This document shows, piece by piece, positions 42,730-51,312 of a DNA stretch of 64,000 nucleotides. The stretch is from JAJVID01 sp050247435. GTDB lineage: Bacteria; Acidobacteriota; Blastocatellia; RBC074. The notes beneath the pieces were generated by a model. That model saw only the letters and a list, made by a program, of their open reading frames with translations, made no database searches and was not told the DNA's origin. Within the stretch, counting starts at the first letter, position 1. Each line of letters opens with the position of its first letter. The position numbers and the translations under genes are program-made. The stretch lies in the NCBI GenBank assembly GCA_050247435.1, contig JBFWUF010000026.1:1-64000 (forward strand), written 5' to 3'.

Positions 42730-45700
42730 ATGAAACTCAATCTGAGCAGAAGATTGCGCAGTTTCAGATACGCGGCGCTGCTCGGCGGTTGTGTGATGGC
42801 CACCGCCATGCTCTGGGCGGCCCCTCTCTGGACGGGAAGCTCACACGCGCAACAAGCGCAGCCGCAGCAGGCGCAGACCACGGAGCGCAGGAGCGCCGAG
42901 GTGGGGATGCCCTTCATCACCTGGTTCAGCCCGCAAGAGTACGGTGGCACGGCGCAAATCTGGTCCTTCGCGCAGGATGATCGGGGACTGCTTTACGTCG
43001 GAACCGGCGGCGGAGTCCTGGAATACGATGGAACTTCCTGGCGCGCCATCGCCACACCGCACGGTTCCATTGTGCGTTCGGTGGCCAAAGGCTCTGATGG
43101 TCGCATCTTCGTGGGCGAGACGGGCGATTTCGGCTACCTCCAACCGGACCAGACAGGAGAAATGAGGTACGTTTCGCTGCTGGAATTCGTGCCGGAGGAG
43201 GATCGTGGTTTTCAGGATGTCCGCGGAATCCAGGTTACGCCGGAAGGCGTCTACTTTCAGTCTGGCAATCGGCTGTTCCGTTTGACACCGGACGGGCAGG
43301 GCTGGCGCGCCAAGGTCTGGAAATCGGCGACGGCCTTTGTGGGGATAACCTACGTTTTCGAAACGTTGTACATCGGCGAGGCAGGAGCGCCGCTGGAACG
43401 GTTGGTGGACGATAAGTTGGAAATCGTTCCGCTGCCCGGTCTGAAAGATCAAACGGGTGATAATAGAATTGTTGTGATGTTGCCTTATTCAGAGGCTGCC
43501 CGGCAGATTCTGATCGCAACGCGCGCCAAACAATTCTTTCTGCTGGACGATAACGGAGTTCGTCCCTTCGCGGCTGACACCACGCTGGTGGGGAATCAGA
43601 GGCTAAGCGCCTCTGGCGCAGTCATGCTCAGTGATGGGGCGATAGGCCTGGGTACGTCGGCCGGCGGCATTCTTATCCTGGAACGCAACGGCAAAGCGCG
43701 GCGCTACCTGGATCGCGCCGCGGGCATTCCGTCTGACGGCGTGCTTAGCGCATTCGTTGATCGGGTTGGCACAGTCTGGCTGGGGTTGCAGTATGGCATT
43801 GCGAAAGTGGAAGCCGCGTCTCCGCTGACCGAATTCGGGAGGGCGGCGGGCATGTCAGCGGCTGTGACTGACATTGTCCGGCATCGCGGGGAGTTGTATG
43901 CGACGACCGTGAGCGACGTCAGGCGCCTGGACGCCGGGACCGGCATGTTCCACCCAGTACCGGGACTTGCTAACCTAAGTGCATTTGGCTTATTGGCGCA
44001 TGGCGACAGTCTGTTGGTCGCGGCTGCCACTGATGGGGTATATCAGTTGACGGAAAACTCTGTAAGACTGGTATTTCCCAATAAGACTCGCAATGCTTAC
44101 TTTGTGATGACCCATTCTCGTCAGAATGCCAATCGAATCTGGCTGGGCGTTAACGACGGGCTGGCTTCCGTACGTTGGGATGCGGCGGGGCGCTGGGTGG
44201 ATGAAGGAATGGTGGTGAAGACTCCGATAGTTCGATCCATCGTGGAGCCGGAACCGGGGTTGTTGTGGCTGGGCACGGAATCGCACGGGGTGGCGCGGGT
44301 TCGCTTGCAGGGCGATTCGTTGCTGAACCCAAAGGTGGAGCGGTTCGGCAAAGCCGATGGATTGCCCGATGACGGGGGCGTGAGCGTGCATCTGGCGGCG
44401 GGACGTGTCGTCTTCGCCTCGCGCAAGGGCGTCCGTGAGTTTGACGACGCAACTGGACGGTTTGTGGAATCGAAGCTGTTCGGCGCGATCCCGACCGGCG
44501 GCTCACCGGAAGAGTTCACAGTGAGGGCGACTCCGCAAGGCGACATCTGGGTCAACTTCGGGGTGCGCCCGATGCTGATACGGAAGCAGAGCGACGGCGG
44601 CTTCAAAGCCGACCAGAATATTTTGCAGCGCATCGGCGATGGCCGGGTGTCGTGGCTGCACGTGGATGAAGACGGCGTGCTGTGGATGGGGGGCAATGAT
44701 CGAATATTCCGCTACGATCCGTCGCAGGCGCGGATCGGCGCCGAAGGCTTTCCGACGCTCGTGCGGCGGGTGACCGCGGGCGAGCAGGGCAAAATGTTGC
44801 TGTATGGCGGCGCGGCGGCGCAGAGTCAGGCTTCGCTTGCATACCGGGATAACTCATTGCGATTCGAGTATGCGGCGGGGAGTCTGGAAGACCCGGCCAT
44901 GAATCAATATCAATCCATGCTCGAAGGCTTCGACCACGACTGGTCGGCCTGGACGCGTGAGGCGCGGCGCGATTACACGAACCTGCCGCCGGGCAAATAC
45001 CGCTTCCGGGTGAAGGCCATGAATTCGCTGGGGCAGATGGGCGCGGAAGCCGAATACCGGCTGGAGATTCTGCCGCCCTGGTATCGCACGTGGTGGGCTT
45101 ATGTTTTTTACGCGCTGCTGCTGGCGGCAGTGATCTTTGCCACAGACCGCTTTCAACGGCGGCGCGTGTTGACGCGCGAGCGCGAGAAATCCAAGCTGCG
45201 CGAAGCCCAGTTGCGCGCCGAAACCGCGGCGGCGGAAGCCAAGACGCTGCAAGCCGAAAACGAACGCAACAAGAACGTCGAGTTGCTGAGCGAAATCGGC
45301 AAGGAACTGACCTCATCGCTCGATCTGGATACGATCTTCTTCCGGCTCTACGAGCACGTGAATCAGTTGATGGACGCGGCGATCTTTGGCGTCGGCGTTC
45401 ACCATCCCAAACGGCATCAGATCGAGTACCGGCTGGCGATGGAAAACGGCAAACGCTTCGCGCCCTACACCCGCGACACGCGCGACCGCAACCAGTTCCC
45501 GGTCTGGTGCATCGAGCATCGCCAACCCGTGTTCATCAACGACGTGGCCGGCGAATATTCCAGATACATCGAGAAATACGAAGAGCCGCGCCGCAATCTG
45601 GAAGACGGCGGAACTTCGACCAAGCCCGCCTCGATGATTTACCTGCCGCTCGTGATGAAAGACCGAGTGCTGGGCGTGATCACGGTGCAAAGCTTCAAGA

Positions 45701-47343
45701 AGAACGCTTACACCGAGTATCACCTCGATCTGCTCGAAAACCTCGCGGCTTATACTTCCATCGCGCTCGACAACGCCGAGGCTTATCTGCGGCTCAAAGC
45801 CACGCAGGAAAAACTGGCGGAGCAGGAGAAACTGGCTACAGCCGCCAATCAGGCCAAGAGCACATTCCTCGCCAACATGAGCCACGAACTGCGCACGCCG
45901 CTCAACGCCGTCATCGGTTACAGCGAAATGTTGCAGGAGGAGGCCGAAGATCTCGGCCAGGGAGAGTTCATCCCAGACCTCAGGAAGATCAACGCCGCCG
46001 GGCGCCACCTGCTCGAACTCATCAACAGCGTGCTCGATCTGTCGAAGATCGAAGCGGGCAAGATGGAACTCTATCTCGAAACCTTCGAGGTGAAGAATTT
46101 GATCGCCGACGTGGCGGCGGTGATCGAACCGCTCATTGCGCGCAACACCAACCGGTTGCAGGCCGGCTGTGCGCCGGACGCGGGCGCGATGCGCGCCGAT
46201 CTGACCAAAGTACGTCAAGTCCTCTTCAACCTGCTCTCGAACGCATCGAAGTTCACCGAGTCGGGCACGATCACGCTGGACGTTGCGCGGCGCGACGATT
46301 GGCTCATCTTTCGAGTGATTGACAATGGCATCGGGATGACGCCGGAGCAGATGGACAAACTCTTTCAACCTTTCACGCAGGCCGACGCCTCGACTACGCG
46401 TCAGTACGGCGGGACGGGGCTTGGGCTGACGATCACCAGAAAGTTCTGCGAGATGATGGGCGGCGAAATCAGTGTGGAGAGCGAACCGGAACGTGGCACG
46501 ACCTTCACCGTCAAATTGCCCGCGCAGGTCGGCGAGGCGAAATCGCAGGCGGAGCGCGCCGCGTCGCCGATGATCGAGGTCAGCGCCGACGCCCCGCTCA
46601 TCCTGGTGATTGACGACGACCCGGCGGTGCAGGAGTTGATGAAGCGCTTCCTGAACCGCGAGGGCTTCCGCGTGGCGAGCGCGCTCGACGGGCAGGTGGG
46701 ACTGCGCCTTGCGCGCGAACTGCGCCCCGCCGCGATCACGCTCGACGTGATGATGCCGGGGATGGACGGATGGGCCGTGCTCTCGGCGCTCAAGGCGGAT
46801 GCGGTGACCGCCGATTTGCCCGTGATCATGCTGACCATCGTGGATGAAAAGAACCTGGGCTACGCGCTCGGCGCGGCGGAATATTTGAACAAGCCGATAG
46901 ACCGCGAGCGGCTGTTGGCTCTGCTCGCAAAATACCGGCCCGATGTTCAAACCGGTTTGGTGCTGGTGGTTGAAGACGACCCGGCGACGCGCGACGTACT
47001 GCGGCGGCTGCTGGAAAAAGAAGGCTGGCAGGTGACGGAAGCCGAGAACGGGTGGGTAGGGCTGGAGCGGTTGAATGCGCAAACGCCGCACCTGATCCTG
47101 CTGGACTTGATGATGCCGGAGATGGACGGCTTCGCGTTCGTCGAAGAATTGCAAAAGGACTCGCTGCGGCGCGCGATTCCGGTGGTCGTGATCACGGCGA
47201 AGGACGTGACGGTGGAAGACCGGCTGCGGCTGAACGGGTACGTGGAGAAGATTTTGGAGAAAGGCGCTTACAGCCGCGAAGAGTTGCTTCGTGAAGTGCG
47301 CGTTCTGGTGTCGGCCTGCGTGCGCGAGGTCGCCGTGAAATAG
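42730..47343 (+). CDS. Large hybrid sensor kinase: propeller, GAF, kinase, two receivers
   Basis: 1537 residues. Signal peptide 1-41. Two-component propeller repeats to about 680 (GTGGGVLEYDGTSW-type repeats); Y_Y_Y domain at about 690-780; membrane helix about 788-807; coiled coil; GAF domain at about 865-1030 (FPVWCIEHRQPVFINDVAGE); DHp with phosphorylatable His in FLANMSHELRTPLNAV (about 1051); HATPase with VIDNGIGMTPEQMD and GGTGLGLTITRKF; receivers at about 1290 (VIDDDPAVQELM) and 1410 (VVEDDPATRDVL). The extracellular propeller suggests sensing of a periplasmic ligand, possibly a polysaccharide as in Bacteroides hybrid kinases. GGAGGACGA before the ATG. Two receivers imply a relay to other proteins. 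Confidence 0.92.
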   Translation: MKLNLSRRLRSFRYAALLGGCVMATAMLWAAPLWTGSSHAQQAQPQQAQTTERRSAEVGMPFITWFSPQEYGGTAQIWSFAQDDRGLLYVGTGGGVLEYDGTSWRAIATPHGSIVRSVAKGSDGRIFVGETGDFGYLQPDQTGEMRYVSLLEFVPEEDRGFQDVRGIQVTPEGVYFQSGNRLFRLTPDGQGWRAKVWKSATAFVGITYVFETLYIGEAGAPLERLVDDKLEIVPLPGLKDQTGDNRIVVMLPYSEAARQILIATRAKQFFLLDDNGVRPFAADTTLVGNQRLSASGAVMLSDGAIGLGTSAGGILILERNGKARRYLDRAAGIPSDGVLSAFVDRVGTVWLGLQYGIAKVEAASPLTEFGRAAGMSAAVTDIVRHRGELYATTVSDVRRLDAGTGMFHPVPGLANLSAFGLLAHGDSLLVAAATDGVYQLTENSVRLVFPNKTRNAYFVMTHSRQNANRIWLGVNDGLASVRWDAAGRWVDEGMVVKTPIVRSIVEPEPGLLWLGTESHGVARVRLQGDSLLNPKVERFGKADGLPDDGGVSVHLAAGRVVFASRKGVREFDDATGRFVESKLFGAIPTGGSPEEFTVRATPQGDIWVNFGVRPMLIRKQSDGGFKADQNILQRIGDGRVSWLHVDEDGVLWMGGNDRIFRYDPSQARIGAEGFPTLVRRVTAGEQGKMLLYGGAAAQSQASLAYRDNSLRFEYAAGSLEDPAMNQYQSMLEGFDHDWSAWTREARRDYTNLPPGKYRFRVKAMNSLGQMGAEAEYRLEILPPWYRTWWAYVFYALLLAAVIFATDRFQRRRVLTREREKSKLREAQLRAETAAAEAKTLQAENERNKNVELLSEIGKELTSSLDLDTIFFRLYEHVNQLMDAAIFGVGVHHPKRHQIEYRLAMENGKRFAPYTRDTRDRNQFPVWCIEHRQPVFINDVAGEYSRYIEKYEEPRRNLEDGGTSTKPASMIYLPLVMKDRVLGVITVQSFKKNAYTEYHLDLLENLAAYTSIALDNAEAYLRLKATQEKLAEQEKLATAANQAKSTFLANMSHELRTPLNAVIGYSEMLQEEAEDLGQGEFIPDLRKINAAGRHLLELINSVLDLSKIEAGKMELYLETFEVKNLIADVAAVIEPLIARNTNRLQAGCAPDAGAMRADLTKVRQVLFNLLSNASKFTESGTITLDVARRDDWLIFRVIDNGIGMTPEQMDKLFQPFTQADASTTRQYGGTGLGLTITRKFCEMMGGEISVESEPERGTTFTVKLPAQVGEAKSQAERAASPMIEVSADAPLILVIDDDPAVQELMKRFLNREGFRVASALDGQVGLRLARELRPAAITLDVMMPGMDGWAVLSALKADAVTADLPVIMLTIVDEKNLGYALGAAEYLNKPIDRERLLALLAKYRPDVQTGLVLVVEDDPATRDVLRRLLEKEGWQVTEAENGWVGLERLNAQTPHLILLDLMMPEMDGFAFVEELQKDSLRRAIPVVVITAKDVTVEDRLRLNGYVEKILEKGAYSREELLREVRVLVSACVREVAVK

Positions 47344-47395
47344 CTCGTGAGATGTACTGATCCGAGCACAAGGAATTAAAGAGTTGTTGATGAAG

Positions 47396-47486
47396 CGCGG
47401 AGCGTATGGAGTGCGGCGAGTCCTCGTCGCTTTCCGTTATCAGAAAGCAAAGCGGCGAGGACTCGCCGCACTCCATACGCTCCGCG
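47396..47486. repeat. Inverted repeat CGCGGAGCGTATGGAGTGCG
   Basis: Perfect 31-nt arms 47396-47426 and 47456-47486 around a 29-nt loop. The GGAGTGCGGCGAG core links it with 38417-38456. It lies between the hybrid kinase and the cyclase gene. Confidence 0.85.
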
Positions 47487-47526
47487 TCCAGTCTGTTTAG
47501 TTGTTTATGTTGGATCAATAAGCCAA

Positions 47527-49500
47527 ATGAGCGCCGATCAAGCAACCAGCAACCTCGAAGCCAGGCGCGCGTGGCTCGCTCACATGCGGCACGAGTTGCG
47601 CACGCCGCTCAACGCCATCATCGGCTACAGCGAAATGTTGCTGGAGGACGCGCGGGCGGAAGGCCTGGCGGACTTCGCGCCCGATCTGGAAAAAATTCAG
47701 GCTGCGGGCGAGCGCCTGCTGAAGACCGTCAACGAAATCCTCTCGCCGGATCAGGCCGAAGAGTCGCAGGCCGAAGCGGGCGGCGGCAACCACGGCGTGA
47801 GGTTGCGGCACGAGATGCGGACGCCGCTCACCGGCTCCATCGGCTACAGCGAGATGCTGATCGAGTTGGCTGCGGATGCCGGCCTGGAAAACTTCGTGGC
47901 CGACCTGGAACGGATTCGCGCGGCGGGGTTCACCCTGTTGACTTTGCTTGATGACGCGGTGCAATGGAAAGAGGCAGGCCACGAAGACAGCAGCGCAGCC
48001 CTGGCGGAGAAATCGTTGCCGAGCATGGCGCTCGCTGCCAGCCACGCGCCTGAGGGTCACACAGTCGAAGTCGAGCGCGGGCGGTTGCTCGTCGTGGACG
48101 ACAGTCCTATCAACTGCGACGTGCTCTCGCGGCGCTTGCAGCGGCTCGGTCACACGGTCACTGTTGCGGGAGATGGATTGCAGGCGCTGGCGTTGATGCG
48201 GGAGCAGCCGTTCGACCTCGTGCTGCTCGACATCATGATGCCTGAGATGAACGGCTACGAAGCGCTGCAACGGATGAAGGCCGACAGCGCATTGCGCGAC
48301 CTGCCGGTTATTATGATCTCCGCGTTGTACGAATTGGACAGCGTGGCGAAGTGCATCGAACTGGGCGCGGCGGACTACTTGCCGAAGCCGTTCAATCCCG
48401 TGCTGCTCAAAGCCCGCGTGGACGCCTGTCTCGAAAAGAAGCGGTTCCGCGACAAGGAGATCGCCTACCAGCAGGAGCTACAACGGCTCAACGGCTTCAT
48501 CCGCAAAACCTTCGGGCGCTACACGTCGGATGCGCTGGTGGACAGACTGCTCGAATCCGAAGAGGGGCTGAACCTCGGCGGCCAGACCTGCGAGGTGACG
48601 ATCCTGATGTCCGATTTGCGCGGTTTTACGGCGGTGGCCGAACGCCTCACGCCGCCGCAGGTCGTGACGCTGTTGAACATCTACCTGGGCGTGATGACCG
48701 AAGTGATTATGCGGTACGAAGGCATGATCAATGAGTTCATCGGCGACGCGATCTTCGTCATCTTCGGCGCGCCCATCTGGCGGCCCGATCACGCCGAGCG
48801 CGCCGTCGCCTGCGCGACCGCCATGCAACTCGCGATGGCCGAGGTCAACGAACAAAACCGCGCGGCAGGATTGCCCGAAATCGCTATGGGAATCGGCATC
48901 AACACGGGCGAAGTCGTGGCGGGCAACATCGGGTCGTCCAGGCGCGCGAAATACGGCGTCATCGGCAGCCAGGTCAACCTGACAGCGCGCATCGAGTCTT
49001 ACACGCTGGGCGGCCAAATCCTCATCTCTGAAGCGACGCGGCTAGCGGCCAACTGCGATTTGCGGATCGAAGATCAAATGGCCGTCGAGTCGAAAGGCGT
49101 CAAAGGGCCCACCTCCGTCTTACGCGTCAGCGGCATCGGCGGCGGCTACAACCTGTTCCTGCCGGAAGTCACCGAACAACTCGTCAGGCTGAAGCAGCCA
49201 GTCCGGCTGCGTTATTTTCTGATTGAAGACAAACATACGTCGCAGGATTTTCAGGAAGGGTTATTAGCCGGCCTCTCGGCGCGGCGCGCCGAAATTCAAA
49301 GCGCGCGCGCCATCGCCAGGCACAGCAACCTCAAACTGCAATTCATCGGGGCTGACGGAGAAGTCTTGCCTGGCGATCTTTACGGCAAAGTGTCGGGCCA
49401 GGCAGGCGCAGACGCGCAGAACTTCCATCTGTCGTTCACCGCCGTCCCGCCGGAGTTGGAGACGTTGTTCCAGCGTTTGCTGTCGGGATCGGCGGACTAA
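47527..49500 (+). CDS. Cyclase with two DHp-like segments and a receiver domain
   Basis: 657 residues. Two histidine-kinase DHp-type segments without any ATPase domain: MRHELRTPLNAIIGYSEMLL (His22) and RLRHEMRTPLTGSIGYSEML (about residue 95). Then a receiver at about 185-310 (LLVVDDSPINCDVLS, Asp in LVLLDIMMPEMNGY), and a class III nucleotide cyclase at about 345-525: metal Asp residues in MSDLRGFTAVAERL and EFIGDAIFVIFGAP, and YGVIGSQVNLTARIES with the Asn/Arg transition-state residues. A C-terminal tail of about 120 residues is unassigned. All canonical cyclase residues I looked for are present, so it should make cAMP or cGMP. No ribosome binding site is evident; 183-nt gap after the hybrid kinase. 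Confidence 0.88.
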   Translation: MSADQATSNLEARRAWLAHMRHELRTPLNAIIGYSEMLLEDARAEGLADFAPDLEKIQAAGERLLKTVNEILSPDQAEESQAEAGGGNHGVRLRHEMRTPLTGSIGYSEMLIELAADAGLENFVADLERIRAAGFTLLTLLDDAVQWKEAGHEDSSAALAEKSLPSMALAASHAPEGHTVEVERGRLLVVDDSPINCDVLSRRLQRLGHTVTVAGDGLQALALMREQPFDLVLLDIMMPEMNGYEALQRMKADSALRDLPVIMISALYELDSVAKCIELGAADYLPKPFNPVLLKARVDACLEKKRFRDKEIAYQQELQRLNGFIRKTFGRYTSDALVDRLLESEEGLNLGGQTCEVTILMSDLRGFTAVAERLTPPQVVTLLNIYLGVMTEVIMRYEGMINEFIGDAIFVIFGAPIWRPDHAERAVACATAMQLAMAEVNEQNRAAGLPEIAMGIGINTGEVVAGNIGSSRRAKYGVIGSQVNLTARIESYTLGGQILISEATRLAANCDLRIEDQMAVESKGVKGPTSVLRVSGIGGGYNLFLPEVTEQLVRLKQPVRLRYFLIEDKHTSQDFQEGLLAGLSARRAEIQSARAIARHSNLKLQFIGADGEVLPGDLYGKVSGQAGADAQNFHLSFTAVPPELETLFQRLLSGSAD

Positions 49501-49512
49501 GCCGGGAGAGTT

Positions 49513-49653
49513 TCAAAACCGTGTTGGGTTTAATCCCGGGTTGCGGGCGAGCCGGTGCAGGTTGTTAGGATGAATGCCGAGAATTTTTGCGGCCTTCGCA
49601 TAACTTCCGCTGGCTTGATCGAAGGCGTTGAGAACGATTTGTTTCTTCACCTC
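49513..49653 (-). pseudogene. Fis-type HTH remnant of an NtrC-family regulator
   Basis: About 46 codons encoding EVKKQIVLNAFDQASGSYAK followed by AAKILGIHPNNLHRLARN and a short tail. This matches the C-terminal DNA-binding end of sigma-54 activators, which would be preceded by receiver and AAA+ domains. Nothing of those is present; the upstream codons run into the next small gene in another frame. A stop follows normally. Probably a leftover of a deleted regulator rather than an independent small gene, although I cannot exclude a solo HTH. Confidence 0.5.
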
Positions 49654-49928
49654 TGAGCAGAAGGCATTCTTTTTCGGTAGCCCAGATACACGCAAAAAAG
49701 AATCCCTGAAATCAACCCCATTACCGCTCCGGCTATAACCCCGAAGTATATAAGGGCGAGTCCGACATAAGCCGGCGCATCCCCAGGGTCTGATGGGCCG
49801 CGTTTGACATAGCTACGGGCCAACAACATTCCAAGTAGTAATCCTGCCGCGCCACTCAGAAAAGCGCCCGCCAAAATGCCGGCGGCCACGATGCAGAGAT
49901 ATAGAAAAAACTCTTTGAGTATCCTCAA
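49647..49928 (-). CDS. Small membrane protein, unknown
   Basis: 93 residues with two or three helices (about 4-24, 27-40 and 52-82), MRILKEFFLYLCIVAAGILA at the start and GYRKRMPSAQR at the end. Start is TTG 49928 with AAGGTGG upstream at a longish distance. Unknown function, no family recognised. The end overlaps the HTH remnant. Seventeen bases from the amidohydrolase stop, same strand, so cotranscription is possible. Confidence 0.5.
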   Translation of the reverse strand: MRILKEFFLYLCIVAAGILAGAFLSGAAGLLLGMLLARSYVKRGPSDPGDAPAYVGLALIYFGVIAGAVMGLISGILFCVYLGYRKRMPSAQR

Positions 49929-49944
49929 GCCTTGCTGACCACCT

Positions 49945-51264
49945 TTATTTTGCGATCTCAGCCTGTGGCGCCGCCCCTTTTACCTGATTGCCCGCGACCC
50001 AGACCGAGGCGATGCTCCGCGTGTTGCGGATGTCTTTCATCGGATCGCGATCCAGCACAACAAAATCGGCCCAGGCGCCTTTCGTGATCGCGCCAACGCC
50101 TTCAACCTGCATCGCGCGCGCGGCGTCACTGGTCGCGGAGCGTAGGATTTGCGAGGGAGTCAGTCCCGCTTCGGCCATCATCTCCATTTCGAGATGCTCG
50201 AAATAACCCTGGAAGCGGTTCGCGAAAGGGCCAGCGTCGGTGCCCATTACAACCAGGAGTCCGGCGTCAATCGCTTTCTTCAGGTTTCGCTTGGCGATTG
50301 GAAGCGCCGCTTTGTAGCCCTGAGCGCTCGCGGATTTTCGCATCGCCTCCTGGCGCTGCGGCTCCTGCAACTGGGCTACCACGTCGCGGTCGGCTTCGCG
50401 CAGGAAGAAAGGATCGGAGAAGAAGGACGGGGTTGATTCATACACGAAGGTCGAGAGTTCGCGCGTCAATGTCGGGCAGTAGGGGATGTCGCGCTTCTTC
50501 ATCAGCGAGATGAATTCGTCGTCAATCTCCTTGTCGCGCACGCTGTGTGCGATGAAATCGGCTCCGGCGCGAAGCACATCTTTCGCGTCTTCGAGGTAGA
50601 AAATGTGAGCTGCGACGCGAAGGCCGCGCTGGTGGGCTTCGTCAATGATCGCGCGATAAACATCGGACGGCATCTTGGCCGACGAGCCGAGGTTGTCATC
50701 AACGCGAATCTTGATGATGTCCGGTTTCATGGCCGCGACGCGAGCCACCATCTGGCGGGCTTCCTGCGGAGTTTTGCCAACGATAACATCGCCTGAAAGA
50801 TAGATTCGCGCTCGATCAAGAGACGGCGTGTTCTGCGCGTCACGCGCCTTGAAGCCCGGCTCCTTTTCTCCGCCCAGGCTGAATACAGTCGTGACGCCAT
50901 AGCGCGCGAAGACGCCGAGTTGGCGCAGCGTGTTTTCGTCGGTGTAGGCCGGAGGCCGCAAGCCCTGAACATCGGAGACGTGGACGTGCGTCGAAATCAA
51001 GCCGGGGATAATGAACTTTCCGCGAAGATTGATTATCTGAGCGCCTGAGGGCGGCTGCGCTTCCGCGGCCAACCCAACCGCCTCCACCCTGCCGTCGCGC
51101 ACCAGCAGCATGCCGTTTTGGATGGTGGGCCTTCCGGATCCTCCGATAATGCGCGCGCCGACAAACGCCTTCACTCTCGCGGGCGTTTCGCGTTCATCGA
51201 AATCGCTGGCGAAACCAAACGCCAGCAAGGCGGCGAGTAATACCTGTATCTTGCTCATGCTCAT
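49945..51264 (-). CDS. Secreted amidohydrolase-family protein
   Basis: 439 residues. N-terminal signal-like segment (SKIQVLLAALLAFGFA). Metal-dependent amidohydrolase TIM barrel: HxH in ISTHVHVSDVQG (about 95), RVAAHIFYLEDAK and ADFIAHSVRDKEID (His ligands), and the Asp in VVMGTDAGPFANRFQG (about 335). A beta-sandwich is formed by both ends. Similar to the imidazolonepropionase/prolidase-type branch; the hydrolysed bond is not predictable. AAGGAG eight bases before ATG 51264. Downstream of the DUF1501 gene by 48 nt, same strand. Confidence 0.88.
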   Translation of the reverse strand: MSMSKIQVLLAALLAFGFASDFDERETPARVKAFVGARIIGGSGRPTIQNGMLLVRDGRVEAVGLAAEAQPPSGAQIINLRGKFIIPGLISTHVHVSDVQGLRPPAYTDENTLRQLGVFARYGVTTVFSLGGEKEPGFKARDAQNTPSLDRARIYLSGDVIVGKTPQEARQMVARVAAMKPDIIKIRVDDNLGSSAKMPSDVYRAIIDEAHQRGLRVAAHIFYLEDAKDVLRAGADFIAHSVRDKEIDDEFISLMKKRDIPYCPTLTRELSTFVYESTPSFFSDPFFLREADRDVVAQLQEPQRQEAMRKSASAQGYKAALPIAKRNLKKAIDAGLLVVMGTDAGPFANRFQGYFEHLEMEMMAEAGLTPSQILRSATSDAARAMQVEGVGAITKGAWADFVVLDRDPMKDIRNTRSIASVWVAGNQVKGAAPQAEIAK

Positions 51265-51312
51265 ACAGTGAACTCCTTCCTCGCCTGCCGCTTTGTCAAA
51301 ACATCAGACGCG

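Noticed and set aside
45313..47154. 613-codon minus-strand frame over the hybrid kinase
   Set aside because: Antisense shadow; Arg/His-rich translation without domains.
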